DNA from: Cenococcum geophilum 1.58
Lineage: Eukaryota; Ascomycota; Dothideomycetes; Gloniales; Gloniaceae
Direction: 5' to 3'
DNA length: 64,000 bases
NCBI GenBank assembly: GCA_001692895.1
Contig: KV748210.1
Span: 434,001-498,000 of the forward strand
Part shown: positions 24,485-38,632 of the stretch, in pieces
How positions within the stretch are numbered: position 1 is the first letter of the stretch
Layout: each line of letters opens with the position of its first letter
Position numbers and translations under genes: made by a program
Notes under the pieces: model-generated
Told to the model about the DNA's origin: nothing
Seen by the model: only the letters and a program-made list of their open reading frames with translations
Database searches by the model: none

Positions 24485-26370
24485 AAGCCCAGCCGAATGC
24501 AACTACGAGATCTACGATAAGGAATTATTAGCTATTATTAGATATTTTAAACAATAGCGACCCGAACTAGAAGGCGCTGGATTTCTAATTAAGGTCCTTA
24601 GCAACTATAAGAACCTATAATACTTTACAACCACGAAACAGCTAAGTTATTATTAGGCCCGCTAGTTAGAATATCTATCTCGTTTCTAATTCTTAATTAT
24701 ATACCGCCTAGGCGTCTAAGGTTAGAAGCCTAATACCCTAACCTGACGCTTATAAGACGCGCCAGCCCTAAAAGAAGCGCGCTCTTACTAAAATCAGACC
24801 CTACTTCGCCCTAAACTATTTAACCCTCCTACTAAAGATCTTATGGTACTCGTCCTTAAAATAACTAATTAATTAATTAAATAGATTATAGTTAATAAAT
24901 ACCCAAATAACGAGTTTATTTAAGAGACGCTTAAGTTAATATAAGATAGCATTAGACGCTCTAAAAAGATTTCTCTAAGTAAATACGAAGCCCGCGGAAA
25001 CCGCTTATATTACTAGAACTGTCTAGTTATCCCTAATTATAATAAGCTTAAGCTTAAACTCTTTAAATACGTATATAATCTACCTGTCGCTAGCCACCCG
25101 GGCTAAGGGAAGACCCTAGAACTACTCTAACGGGAGTATTATTAGCCGAATATATATAATATAACACGAAGGTACGTCTCTAGCTACTATATCTGTTAAT
25201 AAGCTAAAGCTTTGTATAAGACGTACAACGGCCTTTTAAAGCCACTGCCTGTTCCGGACTAAAGATGGAAGGATATCTTAATTAACTTTATTATTAATCT
25301 CCCCGTAAGTAAAGGCTGCATAAATATTATAGTAGTTGTAGACCGACTGTCTAAAATGAGACACTTAATCGCGTACCCCGATATATTAATACTTACCATC
25401 GCCCGACTATTCCTAGATTATATATAGAAACTCCACGGACTCCCCAAAACGATTATCTCTAATAAAGGTAGCTAGTTTGTCTCTGTATTTTAGGAAGAAC
25501 TAACTACCCAACTCTATATTAAAGCACTATTATCTACAGCATACTACCCGGAAACGGATAGTTAAACGGAATATATAAATGCTATAATGGAATAGTATAT
25601 CCGGATATATACGTTGTACTTATAAGATGACTGGATTAACTAGCTTGTATTCACCAAGTTTACGGCAAATAATTCCGTCTCGGAAACTATAAAGGTCTCC
25701 CCGTTCCTAGCTAACTACGGCTAGCATTCACGAATGGGCTTTAAACCCTTTAGCAACGTTCCTTATCTTGCTTACTAAGCCTTATAAGTCGCAGAAGTAA
25801 ATAAATTTGTAAAAAAGATGGAGGAACTGCAATAGTTCCTTACTAACAAAATAATATGGGCCTAATCTGTCTACGAAGCCGCAGCAAATAAGAAATAAAC
25901 CCTAGCACCAGCCTACTAAGTTGGTAACTTTATCTGGCTAAATATAAGAAATCTAAACATAAAACGACCTGCTAAGAAACTTAATTAGAAGAACGCTGGT
26001 CCTTATAAGGTTAAGAAGGTCGTTTCCTCTCACTCCTACTAATTAAAGCTCCCTAATACAGTTAAAATCCACCCCGTATTCTATACGTTAGTCCTCTATC
26101 CTGCTGCCCCCGTATTAGACGCCCTGCCTAGACAGATATAGGACCCTCCCCTACTAGTTAAAGTGGATAGTAAGAACGAGTACTTTGTTAAAAGAATTAA
26201 TGATATTAAATACGATAAACGGAAACGCTAATATATATATCTTATGAAATGGAGAGGCTTTACCAAGTCCTTATAGGAACCCGTTAACTCTATAGGACTT
26301 ATATAAGCCGCAGAAGACTTTCACGAACTCCACCTAGAACTACTATAGCCCCATCTCGCAGAAGCTCAAG
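24485..26370 (+). pseudogene. Gypsy B RNase H, integrase and chromodomain
   Basis: It resumes after element C with CNYEIYDKELLAIIRYF, the RNase H motif. The integrase core follows at about 25255-25700 (PLPVPD..RWKDI, INIIVVVDRLSKM). A C-terminal chromodomain lies at about 26180-26340 (YFVKRINDIKYDKRKR, then YLMKWRGFTKS). Chromodomains in this clade direct integration to heterochromatin. Stops are TAA/TAG only. The TSD copy AAGCC at 24485-24489 is included. Confidence 0.85.
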
Positions 26371-26385
26371 TTTAAAGGGGGGGTA

Positions 26386-26786
26386 CTATTACGGGATACC
26401 CCTGTAACACCTTGCACACATCTACCTGTTTTTACCGACTTAGCAATTAGAGACTAACTGCAAAATGGCAATCTAATGGCAATCTAACGGCAATCTACGG
26501 CATTCTGCTATATTCTGCTAAGTTCTACCAAATTCTGCCAAGTTCCACTGAATTCTACTAAGTTCTACCAAATTCTGCTAAGTTCTACTAGGACTACGAC
26601 CTAAACCCTATTCTGCCCTATATACGTGTCGACTAAGCAACTAAGTTAATAATATATACCCTTCCTTCCTAATCTCCTACCTTCTCTCCTTATACAACGT
26701 CTTAACCTTATTATACAGTTTATATACATAGCTTAATAATATCTACTTCGTTATATATTATTACCACTTATACTCACTCCGTGACA
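26386..26786 (+). repeat. 3' LTR of Gypsy B
   Basis: It directly follows the PPT (G-run at 26376-26382) and starts TATTACGGG, with TG changed to TA. It ends CTCCGTGACA, then the TSD ACTCT. Its differences from the 5' LTR are mostly C-to-T, as expected from RIP. Confidence 0.92.
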
Positions 26787-26791
26787 ACTCT

Positions 26792-29700
26792 TATTAACTT
26801 AGTTATTTATAGCAAACTTAGTAAGCGGTAGGTAGTTAACCTAGTCGTCCTATATAAAGCTAATAAAAGCATAAAGGTATTTATTTATGGCAGTGTTAAT
26901 AATTTTAGTTTGCCCGTCCGTTTCTAGGTACTAGGCTAAGCTTAGTTATAAGGTTATCTTAAGGCGTTTACTTAGTTATTTCTAAAAGTCGCTAATAAAT
27001 TATATACCGTAATTAGAGATAATTGTGCTTAGTATACTATAAAGCTTATATACGTTATTAATAAAGCTATTAACTAGCTCCTCTATTAAGAGTCCTATTA
27101 CTAAAACAAGGTATTATATTTTAGTTAGGCGGTTTATAATAATAAGGATATATTTATATACTTTACTATAGCGTTAGTATACCGGCAGCGTTATAATATA
27201 GTTAATTAAGATATTGGTCTATAGGCGGGTAGGTAATTCTAGTAGCTTTAGGAAACTAGGTGGGGTAAAATAGGGGGTCTTAGTATAAAAGCATAGGGTA
27301 TGGTTTTTAATAAAGGTAGCTGTAAACTAGGAGATTCCTAGCTATTAGTATATTCGGTTTAAAAGGTTAAGAGTTTTAACCTAGCTAGAGTAACTAGCGG
27401 GACCGCTACTATAAGAGTAATAGGTAACTTTTAGGTGGAGGTCTAGGGCGTTAGGGATAAAGAGATATTAGTAGAAGTAGATTTATTTATTAACGATACT
27501 ATATTCTAACTTATCGTAATAGAGTAATTTCCTAATCTTCTTTAGCTAATAGTAAGCTTTCTAATTACGCAGGGCTGCTATTATATTTCTTACGAGTTCG
27601 TTCTCCTAGTATCCTAGCTAAATTAACTTATTTAGTAACTTTTTAGCTATTTTAGGGTCTAAAGCGGCTATAAACTCCGCGTTATTAGAGTTACGGGACT
27701 TATATAGTAATTCTTTTAAAATTATAAAGTTAACTTTCTAGGGCGGTATAACGACTTGGGCTCGGTAGTAGAGGCATTTATTATTAGTATCCTTAAGCCT
27801 TATTCCTAATAGCTAGCTTAGGGCATTAGGGAGCGTAGCTTTGCTGCTAGGTCTATATATAATTATAAAGTTAAACTATAAAAGGAACTCTGCCTACTAG
27901 ACTTGGCGCTAGTTTAGCTACTTAGTAGTTATAAACGTCTATAGGTTTTTATAGTCGGTAATAATTTTAAACAGCTCCTTAGTCCCTTATAGCTTGGAAC
28001 ACTATTCCTTTAAAGCCTTAATAATAGCTAAGAGTTCTTTATTATAGATCTTATAGTTATACTCTAGCATAGAGTGCTTTATAGAGAAGAATGTAACTAG
28101 TTTTAATTTTCCGTTATTATTATATTGGGAAAGGACTCTGCTAAAAGCCTAATTTAATACGTCCGTCTCTACCACTGTTTTCTTTATATAGTTATAGTAT
28201 GCTAGTACTAGTGCTAAAGTAAAGGCTCCCTTAAGGGCCTTAAACGATTTAGCTTGTTTTAGTCCCTATAGCTATCCAATATCCTTCTTTAGGAGTTTTA
28301 TTATAGGTATAGTAATAGCAAAGTAGCCTTAGATAAATTATTAGTAAAAGTTTGCGAAGCTAAGAAATTGTTATAGTTCTTTAATTAATATTAGGTTCTT
28401 TTATTTCTATAAGGCCTGTACCTTCTTAAGGTCTATAGTTATACTATTAGTTAAGATAATTAAGCCGAGGTATTTTGTTTTAGTAGAGTAGAACTTAGAC
28501 TTATTAATATTAATCTAAAGTCCAGCATTGCTAAGTCTTTAGATAACTTTATTTATATACTTAGTATGCTTAGCGCGTATTTTAGAAAAGATAAGGACGT
28601 TATTAAGGTAGGTAGTATAGTAGTTATTAAGGGCGTTATATAAAATATAGTTAATATAGTTCTAAAATATAGCGGGTGTATTATAGAGGCTAAATAGTAT
28701 AACTAGTATTTTATAGAGTCTAAACTGGGTAATAAATGCTATAAGCTACTTATAGCCCTCTATAATCCAGATTTAGTTAAACGCAGTAATTATATTAAGT
28801 TTAGTAAAGTGCTTAGCACTATAAAGTACGTTAAGTGTCTTGTGGATTAGTAGCAGTGGGTATTAATTCTTAATAGTAACTATGTTTAGGCCTTAGTAGT
28901 TATAATAGATTTATATACCGCTATTAGGCTTAGTAGCGAGGAGGAGTAATACGGTAGCTAGTAAGGTTAATTTGCAGATAAAACCCTTATCTAGTATCTT
29001 ATTAATCCACTTTTTTATATACCTAAGTTTAGTAGGTAAGAGTAGTCTATTTTTATAGTATAGGGCCTAGTTTCTAAGGGTAATCTTAATTTTATAGTCT
29101 TATGGTTAGTAAAGGGGCAGCTTATCTATATTTTTAGGGAGGAAGTACTTAATATATTTACTAAACTCCTTTAGTAGGCATTGTAAAATATCTTCGCGGG
29201 TTAATCCTGATTTGCCTTTTAGGAATTTTTTAATATTAGTGTTAACTATCTTCTAACATAAAAGCTTAGGTTTAGTTTTTAGATTTATTTTAAGGAAGTT
29301 ATAGAAATAGGGGGGAAGCACTTTTTATAGGCTTCCTTTATTATATAGTCGCCTTCTACTAGCCGGCAGAAAGACCTTTTTAATAGGTTTAGTACTTCTA
29401 TTAGGCCTATAGGCAGCTCTTTAAGTAGCTATTAGTGCTTATCTTATTTAACTAATTCTATTAGCTCCGCTATATAAATCCTTATTACCTTTACGTCTTT
29501 TTTTTTATAGAATTAGGTAAAATTAATAGTATAAGTATATTTAATATTGTCTAGGTTAGGGCGTATCTAGTTCTTTAGTACTATAGCTAGGCTAATACGG
29601 CTTAGTTAGCCTAGGGGGGCGGAAATAAAGCGGTAGCTTTATACGGTACGCGCGGGAGATAGGTATAAGGTTAGGCGTTATAGTGGCGTAGTTTCTATTA

Positions 29701-30864
29701 TCTAGATCTTAGTAGTTTTATAGCTAGTCCTTACTATAACGCGGGCTATAGTATGCGTATATAGTATATGGCTTAGTTCTAGGTATTAGGCTAGGCGGCT
29801 AGGGTTTAAATAGTACCTAGGTTAAGGTTAGATTTTTAGTAGTAGTAGTATAAAGCAGACCTTCTTTCTTAGTCTCGGTAGGGCTAGCTAGCCCATTATT
29901 TTGGTTTTAAGTATTAAGGTAGTCTAGTCTTCTACTATTTTATTTCTTTGCAGCTATATAGGCTCCTCTTTATTAGAAACGTCTTCTACTATTAGGGCTT
30001 TATATATAGTCCTAGGCACTAGGCTTAGTAATACTAAGTATCTATATAGGGCGTCCCTACTAACGTCAGTTATCCCCTACGGGAGGTAGTGCCTAAAGTA
30101 GTAATCTAAGTTAAAGCGGATTTTAAGTTTCCTAAAGCTAGGACGGGGCTTATACTTCTAAAGCTAGGGTATACTTAGAATAATTAGGGTAGTAGGTAAG
30201 AGTTTAGTAACGAAAAAGAGTATAGCTTTAGTATAGAGGCTAATTAATATTTAGGCGGTAAAGTAGTCTGTAATAAGCGAAGTTAGAATGCTATCTGCGA
30301 GGCGTAGTAGCCTAGGTGCTAGCAGCTTCTTAGTTATAACGTTATACTTTCTTATAATAGACTCTATATTAGTAAATGCTATTATAGTACTACTGGAGTC
30401 TATTAGGCTTACTATATTAATATAAACTTAGGGGTATAGGTTACGTAATAAGGAGAGTTAGGTTTAAATAAGGATTAATTTCTTGTTACTATTTGCTGAT
30501 TTAAGATTAAGTAGTAGTTTACTAATAGAAAGGATTAATTAATTTAGTAATAAGGACCTAATCTTCTCGTCTTCCTCCTTATATAATTTAGACCCTTAGA
30601 CGCGACTTAGTTTAAAGGTTTACCTTTTAACAACTAGGGTATGGGGCTGTCTTAGTAGGGTAGTTTAGTATCCGTCTAGCTAGTAGTGTTAGTCTTAGTT
30701 TTAGTTAGAGTATAAAAAGACAATACCTTGCTAATAATATAGCTATATTTATATTTACTAGCGCAAAGTCGCTAATACTAGGCGTTGTTAACGGGTTAGG
30801 CTCCTATATAGGGTATAGTTTAAAGTAACTAAGCCGTAGGATTAAAGGGGGGGGTTGTTTAATA
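26792..30864 (-). pseudogene. Gypsy E pol (RT, RNase H, part of integrase)
   Basis: The minus-strand reading gives AFITQFRLYKILVI..LYNTPA near 28750-28670 (family FGLYEYLVMPFGLCNAP). Near 28620-28587 it has TYLNNVLIFS, with both catalytic Asp changed to Asn. Integrase continues to 26792, where element B interrupts it, and the remainder is at 12831-12100. TSD copies at 26787-26791 and 12832-12836 mark the cut. All segments carry TAA/TAG stops. Confidence 0.8.
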
Positions 30865-30869
30865 TAGCT

Positions 30870-31294
30870 TGTAACGGAACCTTGTAGCAGGAACTACAAT
30901 AGGCTCGTTATTGGGCTAGGTGTGTAGGAAATGCAAGATAGTAGTTAATAACGTAAATAATAACTAGTGGAGTGGTTGCCTAATAGATTAACTCTAATTA
31001 TATTCTAAGAATTACTATAAGGAAGGAACTATCTAGGTAGGGACTAAGGGTCCTTAAATACACAACNGTACTCCTATAAAATCCTTCTTATACGTAATAT
31101 ACGTCTTATATATAAGGTATATAAGTTCCTCCCGTTCCTCTTATTTAATATATAGCACGTTATATAACCTTAGTTATTATTCCTTATTACATAGCTCTAC
31201 CAGTTCTATCCTAGACCGTGCCTAAATTAACTAACTAGCTTCTTCTAACTCCTCTCTAAGTAGTCGTAACATTATACTTAAAGTGTCCATAATA
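30870..31294 (-). repeat. 3' LTR of Gypsy D
   Basis: 425 bp, starting TGTAACGGAACC on the plus strand and ending CATAATA (ancestral CGTAACA). It contains an N at 31067. Confidence 0.91.
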
Positions 31295-31299
31295 CCATC

Positions 31300-34200
31300 T
31301 CCCTCCTTTTTATCTTCGTCCTTAAAGATTTAAAATATCTCTAAGTTGTTTATTAAAGGTATAATATCCGTCTAATTAATTTAGTTAATATTATTACTTA
31401 TTATACTTAAAGCTTCTTCTTCCTTATACGCCCAACGTCGTGCTCGCACTATTACTGCGATATTATCTCTTAGTAAGATTATACCGTCTCCGTATTCTTG
31501 TTGTTTAAAAGAGGGGTTAGTCTATATTGCGTTAGCGAGTCCATCTTCTTAATAACCGTCCTTTTGCTCAGAGTGTACTAAAGCAAATATTTATTTGTCC
31601 TATAACGTTCGCTCTACCTCTAATACTAAATATACGTAACCTATTACTCTTAATAGTTATCTAGTTCCCTAATTAATTTATCTTAGGGTCTCGTGTTTAA
31701 TCTGCTACTACGCGGCTAGATAGTAAACTATCTTAAGCCCTTACTAAGTTAAAACGTTCTTAGGATGCGGAACAGAAAGCCCTAGATACTTAAATTGCGG
31801 CGTCTACTTATTTACTCCATCTTAAAAAGGTTTATAAGAAGGTTTATTCTAAAGAGTAGAAACTTATAAAATAAGGTTTACAGGAACTTAGTAATAAAAG
31901 AATAGATTCTCTTCTAATAGAGAAGGAAATAGATCTAAGTAGTTCGGTAACTGCTCTTCTTAGGTCCCCCTTAGGTGGCTTATTCTTTAGCAACTCCTTT
32001 TTATTAATACTACCTAACCTAATCTCTTTCGATACTCTTATACCTTTTCTATAGCGTTTTTCAAATTCTTTAATAGTTCCTAGGTAGTCTTATTATAGCC
32101 TATCCACTTAACCTTATACTATATTTTATCGTTAATGTCCTTATAACTAACAATCTTTAAAACTTACTATTTATCTTCTTCCTACCCTCTGTACGTGTCT
32201 GCCTTGTAAACTAATGGCTTAACATTTCTATATACTGGCTCTAGCATTACAATATGCTATATAGGGTAGATCTTTATCTTAGCTAGTAGGTTTAACTTAA
32301 ATGTAACTAGTAAAATTCTTTATATAATTTTAAAAGGTCCTAGTCTAACGTAGTCTAACTTCTTACTTAGTTGTTAACTCTTAAAATTTTTATATAGTAG
32401 CCATACTTTATCTCCCTCATTAAGATCTGGTCCCTTAGATCTCTTAGTATTATAGTACTTTTTTATTCTCTCTTATACTCTCTTTACTAATTCTATAAGG
32501 TCTANATAAAGATTTATTAACGTCTTTATCCTTTCTTTAGCTGTACTACTCGTCTTTTTCGCTTATTATGGTAACAACGATATTCTTAGCTTATATCCAT
32601 AATTTGCCTTAAATAGTAATATGCCTATCCCTTCTTAAGGTGTTATATTATATATAAACTATATAACTAGTAATAGCGATACCTAATTATTCTATGCATA
32701 ATTAATATAATACCTTAGATACTGTTCCAGTGTCTAATTTAATCTTTTTATTTAACCGTCTATCTGCGGATAATATACGGTGGAAGTTACTACTCGTACT
32801 TCTTATTCCACTAAAAATACCTCCCAGAATACTACTACGAATCTTAAATCCCTATCCGATATAATCTTGCTTAGTGCTCTATATCTTACAAATACTTCTT
32901 TAACATAGATTCTAGCAACATCTTCTACTAAGATTTCTTCTATATATGCTATAAAGTATCCCTACTTTATAAGCTTATCTACTATTACTAAGATTATATT
33001 ATAATCTTGTCCGGTAATAGGATCTCTTAACTTTAGTAACTTAACGATAAAGTCCTATAATATAACCTCCTATAGTCTTTCTAGTATTTTAATAGGTTAT
33101 AGCCCTCCGTATAGCTTATGCCTTATTAGTTTATTTCTTTAGTAATTTAGATATTCCTTTATAACTTTTCTTATAATATTCTAGATTCTATCGATAATAT
33201 ACTCCTCCTAGAGTCTTAACACTAAGCCCGTAGCTCTATTATATCCTTAAGTTATTCCCTTATAGAAATCTTCCATAAAATGTTCTGCTATACTTCTTAA
33301 GATATACTTTGCTTCTTAATTTTTATATATATCCGTCTATAGATCTTTTAGCTATACTTTTAGAATCCTTTATGCCTAAAAGCTCTCTAGTATCTTATAG
33401 ACTTTCTCTAGTTTATTATCTTCCTAAGTTGCTATAATTTTTAGATAATTATATCTAATTAGTCTATTTATATCTTTTCGCAGTAAAGCCCCTAATGGCT
33501 TTTTATCATTTTATAGTTCAGCTTTTTAACTTAGAGCGTCTGCTTATATATTATCTATGCCTTTAGTATACTAAATCTTAAAATAATATTCTGTAAGCAT
33601 CTCTGCCTATCTAACCTATCTTTAGTTAAGCTCCTTTATTGTTAGGAATCCCGTTAGGTTCTTATAATCCATTTTAACTATAAATAGTTTCTCTATACCT
33701 TATAAGAATGCTCTCTATTTCTTTAGTACTATAACTATACCTAATAACTCCTTGTTATAGATGTTATAGTTTAATTCTAGTAGTGTTATCTTCCAACTAT
33801 AGTATACTACTAGGTGCTATCTATCTGGATGCTTTTATATAAAGTATGCCCCTAGTATAAAGTCTAATACATCTATTTCTACAACCGTTTCTAGTCCTAG
33901 TTAATAGATCTTAAAAACTAGCTCCTAGGTAAACAACCTTTTAACTTCCTTAAATAGCTCTTATTACTCCTTTCCCCATACCTATAGTTCTTCTTTCTTC
34001 GTTAATCGCGTAAACGGCTTAATATCCTTTAACCATTACGCTATAAACCTCCTATAGTAATTGCAAAACCCTAAGAACAATCTTAACTGTGTAACGTTCT
34101 CTAGTTCCTACCAATTCACTATAGCCTCGATCTTTCTTAGATCTATACTAAGTTAGCCTAATTTAATAATAAATCTAATAAAATTCATCTTCCTTATAAA

Positions 34201-37200
34201 GAACTCGCATTTCTTAATTACTACTAGTATCTGTTCTTCTTATAGTCTCTTTAAGACCTATTTAACGTATTCTCCATATTCTTCCTTAGTTATTAAGTAG
34301 ATAATAATATCGTTAAGATATACTATAACAAATTCATTTAAGTATTCTCTTAATACGTTATTAATACGCTTCTAGAATATTGCTAGTGCGTTTATAAGCC
34401 CGAATTGTATAACTAATGGTTTATATAGTCCTTCCTTTAACCTAAAGGCTGCTTTCTATTTATTGCCTTCCTTAATCCTAATCTAGTAGTACGCCCATCT
34501 TAGATCTATCTTTATAAAGATTTGCGCGTTACCTATCCTATCTTAGATTTCGCTAATTAAGGGTAAAGGATACCTATCCTTCCTAGTAATGCTGTTTAAC
34601 TATCTATAGTTAATATACAGCCTTAGTTTGCCATTCTTCTTCAGTATAAACAGTACTGGATAACTCGCTAATGACTGTAATAGTCTAATATATCCCTTTC
34701 ATAAGTTTTTCTAGATAAACTCTTTTAATACTCTACCTTCTTCTTCGGTAAGCTTATAGATTAAAAAAAAACTTTAGACTTATTCCCAGTTTTAACTCTA
34801 TCTTATAGTCCCATACTATATACTTTAATAGCTTTTTACTTTCTGGTGACTATAGTTTCTTATTATACTTATAGTATCTTTTTAGTACATAACTTAAGCC
34901 TTATTTAGTCTCTTTATATATTACTCCAACTTAATACCATACTAACTTGGCTTATTATTGCATTTTGCGGCGTTAAGTATCTCTAATATTAACCTAACCT
35001 ATAATCTAATCAATCTTTAGATTATATTCCTGTAACTAAGGCATCCCTAATACTGCCTTATCCTGCCCTAATAGTAGGATATTAAAAGACATCTTAATTT
35101 ATCTTCCTTTAATGGTTATCTAAATAGGTCCTATTTTAAAATTAATAATCCCTCCTCCATAAGCTATTGGATCTCCTAAAATTATAACTAATAGGTAAGG
35201 TTACTCCTTCTGCCTATAAGGTAAACCTATTCTCTTAACTGCTGCTAGTAAGATATAGTTTCGCGTTACTCCACTATCTATTAGCGCTTTAAACTGCTAA
35301 TCTTACCATTTAACTCGTAAATTTAGGTGTTGTCCTTAAATTCCTTTAAGGGTCTAAGGCTTTACTACTGGCTCCCTTTGGTCCTATAGGCCTCTACTTT
35401 TCCCAACTATTAGCTACTTAATCCTTATATACTTGGCTCACTCTTTAGCCAATACCTAGTTCGCTTTTTATCTTTAATATACTATAAACACGTATTCTTT
35501 AGGCATTCCCACTACTATTGTCCGTCTAAGCATTCTTCTATAAGAAATCTTCCTGGTTAAAGTATTAAATTTCTTTCCTCTTAGACTTCTGCTAGATGCT
35601 AGCTATATATATACTTGGCATTCCTATACTGTTGTTTATCTATTATCTAGTATATCCTTATAAGGTATTTCCAATTCTTTTCCTTCGGATTCTTATATAT
35701 CTCGTATATATCGTCTATATATGCAATCTATAATAGCGTATAATACGCTAGGTGCTTTAGGTTAACTCTTAACTTATCTAACTATATATAGAAATCTTCC
35801 TACTCGTTATTGTGTCGTTGCCTATACCACCTTTAGTATAGCTATTAGAGTGTATACGGCTTATCCGTAAGAAAGTATCTTCTTATTACTGCGTTGTGAC
35901 AGCCTTTTATATGTCGTTCTTTAAACCTAGTAGGAATTCCTAGATCCTCTTTATTTTCCAATTTAGTAAGCCACTTAGCTCTTAGTATGCCTGTCCTAGG
36001 CCTATTAGTAATTCTTTATACTAGTGCTCTATCCCTTATACGTCCTAATATGCTAGATCTCTTATCTAGTTTCTATTCTTACTATACGATAATTCTTTGC
36101 CTAAACTCTTCTATGGTTTCCTTTAGTTTGCGTCTTATAGACTAATCCTTAAAGTCTTCTTGCTTCTTAATCTTGGTATTAACTTTCCAATCTTTAGGCC
36201 GAACACTATATTCTCCTAGTAAGTCTTCTAGGTCTATATATCTATCTCCTAGTCTAGTCGCTGTTTACGCTACAGATTCTCTAATCTATAAAGAAGCCCC
36301 TTACCTCTTACTTATAGGTGTCCTAATTCGTGCCCCAAATTCTTAACCCTTTGGATATTTTAATCCTGAGCTTACTTCTATCTTAAGCTTTACTCCAGCC
36401 TTAGTCTAACTAGGCTTACTTAGTGTTCTTATCTCATCTTAAAAGTCTTAAATCTCACTCATCTCATCTTAAGAATCTTGTGTCTTTAGGAAACTTTATC
36501 CTAAGCTTATTTGTATATTATTAAACTAAGCTATTACTCTGCTCTATCGGTTATCGTCCGTTATAGGTCCTTAAGCTTACCTTATCTCGTCTTAAGAATC
36601 TTAGTCGTCTTACATCTCGTTATAAGAATCTTAAGTTTATAGCCTTTTGCCTTTATCAAGTGCTAAAGTAGCTTACTGTCCTACTTCTCTTGCGTCTTAT
36701 AAAGCGATAGACATTATATCTAGTGGGGTCTCGATCCCTACTAATGTTCCCTATTCCGTAGTGGAATTATCCTCTACCTCTAGTATAATATTTCCGATAG
36801 CTGCATATTTCTAGTAAACCGCCTTTATTACCTTATTATTACGGAATATTTCGCCTATATTAAATTTATCGTCCTTAATATCCGATCTATAAACTAGTTC
36901 GTTGGTTCCTCTATATTTTATAGGTACTAGCTCCTATAGCTAATAGCTTGCGCCGTACTTAGCGTCCTTATGAATTTGGTATGCGTTATTGTAATAAAAC
37001 GCAAAACTTTTAATTAAATATTCTTTTGTTCCTTACAGTATATTGTCATCCCTCTATATATATATATCGTCTACTAGTCTCGTTCCTTTTACTATATAGT
37101 AACTCTACCTACTTCTATAGTCTTTAACGTAATAACCTTATTTTCCGCAATTTATATAAGCTCCTTTTTTAACCCATTTTTCTTACTGTGGAGTCCGCCT

Positions 37201-38091
37201 AAACGTCTTCTACTACTAAGATCCCTGGTTTAGCCTCTGCTCCTTAGACCTCTAATTACTTAATCCTTATCCCTTAGGTTTCTATAGTCGTTTACTCCAT
37301 CTCTTATAGGCTTCTTTAGTACCACTTAGGTCCATTAGCTCTACGCCATACTATAGTTTTTAACTTAGCTTTAGTCGTTGCGTACTTTACGCCTTATACA
37401 ACTATAGAACTCTATTCTAACCTCTCTTAGCCTATTCCCTTTAGTAGATCTAATTATTAATCTTAATCACTTAATCTATTAGTTCCCTTAAGGTATCCGC
37501 ATCTTCTATTAGAATAATTACGTCCTAGACTTTAGCCTTAAGTCCTTATTTATACTGTGCCATAAGCGCCCTATTATTTTACTCTACTTATATCACTAAC
37601 GTCTAGAACTGCGTTATATATTTAATTACTAAGGTTTATTACGTAATATCTTAGAGTTTTCTTTTTACCGTAGTTACTGCCTCTAGGTCTCTAAATATTT
37701 ATATAAGTCGTTTTATAAATCCATTCTAGCTTAAGAACATAAACCGTACCTCTTAGTTCGTAGTTGTTATTCCATTTGCCTGGATTTCTATAAGGTAAGG
37801 CTTAAACTACTTAAGTGCTCTTCCTGTTAGGAACAATCCTACATACGCTATTTAATCTATAAGTGTTGCCAGCTTTGCTCCCTCTTACGTAACCTTAAAG
37901 TATATTTGCGTAAGGAATCCTTTAAGCTTCGACTTCTCTCCTAAGAATCTTTTAATTAATAATAACTTAACCTTTACTGCGCCTATCCCGTTAATCCTAT
38001 TTTCTAATATTATATTATTTTCTATTAGCTAGTTAACTATCTCTTATAGTTGTCTAACCGTTACAAGTTGCTATAAGTTAGTGTCTGCTAT
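31300..38091 (-). pseudogene. Gypsy D gag-pol
   Basis: The minus-strand gag start codon aligned to C's ATG reads ATA (38091-38089), so even initiation is lost. The CCHC knuckle lies near 37150-37100. The DS.DEI motif array recurs at about 36640-36430. RT near 34650-34290 shows [12 protein letters not shown], and VIVYLNDIIIYL with one Asp kept. The coding-like tail after the chromodomain, seen in C, is also present (about 31990-31300). It is inactive. Confidence 0.82.
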
Positions 38092-38208
38092 ACTAGTGTC
38101 ATTACCTAACCTCGAAGTAGTTGCCGCCGTTAATAGCGTTATAGTGGCTGCTTTTAGTGGCATGTTATTTAACTTTCTATATTAATACTATAATTAGGTA
38201 GTAATTAT

Positions 38209-38632
38209 GTAACGGAACCTTGTAGCAGGAACTACGATAGGCTCGTTATTGGGCTAGGTATATAGGAAATGCAAAACAGTAGTTAATAACGTAAATAATA
38301 ACTAGTGGAGTGGTTGCCTAATAGATTAACTCTAATTATATTCTGAGAATCACTATAAGGAAGGAACTATCTAGGTAGGGACTAAGGGTCCTTAAATACA
38401 CAACCGTACTCCTATAAAATCCTTCTTGTACGTAATATACGTCTTATATATAAGGTACGTAAGTTCCTCCCGTTCCTCTCGTTTAATACGTAGCATGTTA
38501 TATAACCTCGGTTACTGTTCCTCGTTACATAGCTCTACCGGTTCCATCCTAGACCGTACCTAAATTAACTAACTAGCTTCTTCCGACTCCTCTCTAAGTA
38601 GTTGTAACATTGTACTTAAAGTGTCCGTAATA
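38209..38632 (-). repeat. 5' LTR of Gypsy D
   Basis: 424-bp partner of 30870-31294. The TSD TAGCT follows at 38633-38637. Confidence 0.91.

Larger units (their letters stand above)
12837..26786 (+). mobile_element. Gypsy element B, full length, split by element C
   Basis: The LTRs at 12837-13236 and 26386-26786 (400 and 401 bp) are flanked by the perfect 5-bp duplication ACTCT (12832-12836 and 26787-26791). It lies in the integrase part of E, in opposite orientation. Coding order on the plus strand is gag, protease, RT, [element C], RNase H, integrase, chromodomain, G-run PPT, LTR. It keeps an intact YIDDILIYS in RT, unlike A, C and E, but still carries TAG/TAA stops at Gln and Trp sites. 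Confidence 0.93.
30870..38632 (-). mobile_element. Gypsy element D, full length (same family as C), nested in Gypsy E
   Basis: The LTRs at 30870-31294 (425 bp) and 38209-38632 (424 bp) are flanked by TAGCT (30865-30869 and 38633-38637). The interior is co-linear with C on the opposite strand. Two ambiguous bases (N) lie at 31067 and 32505, so part of the consensus is uncertain. It is inserted in E between its pol and gag portions. Confidence 0.92.
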
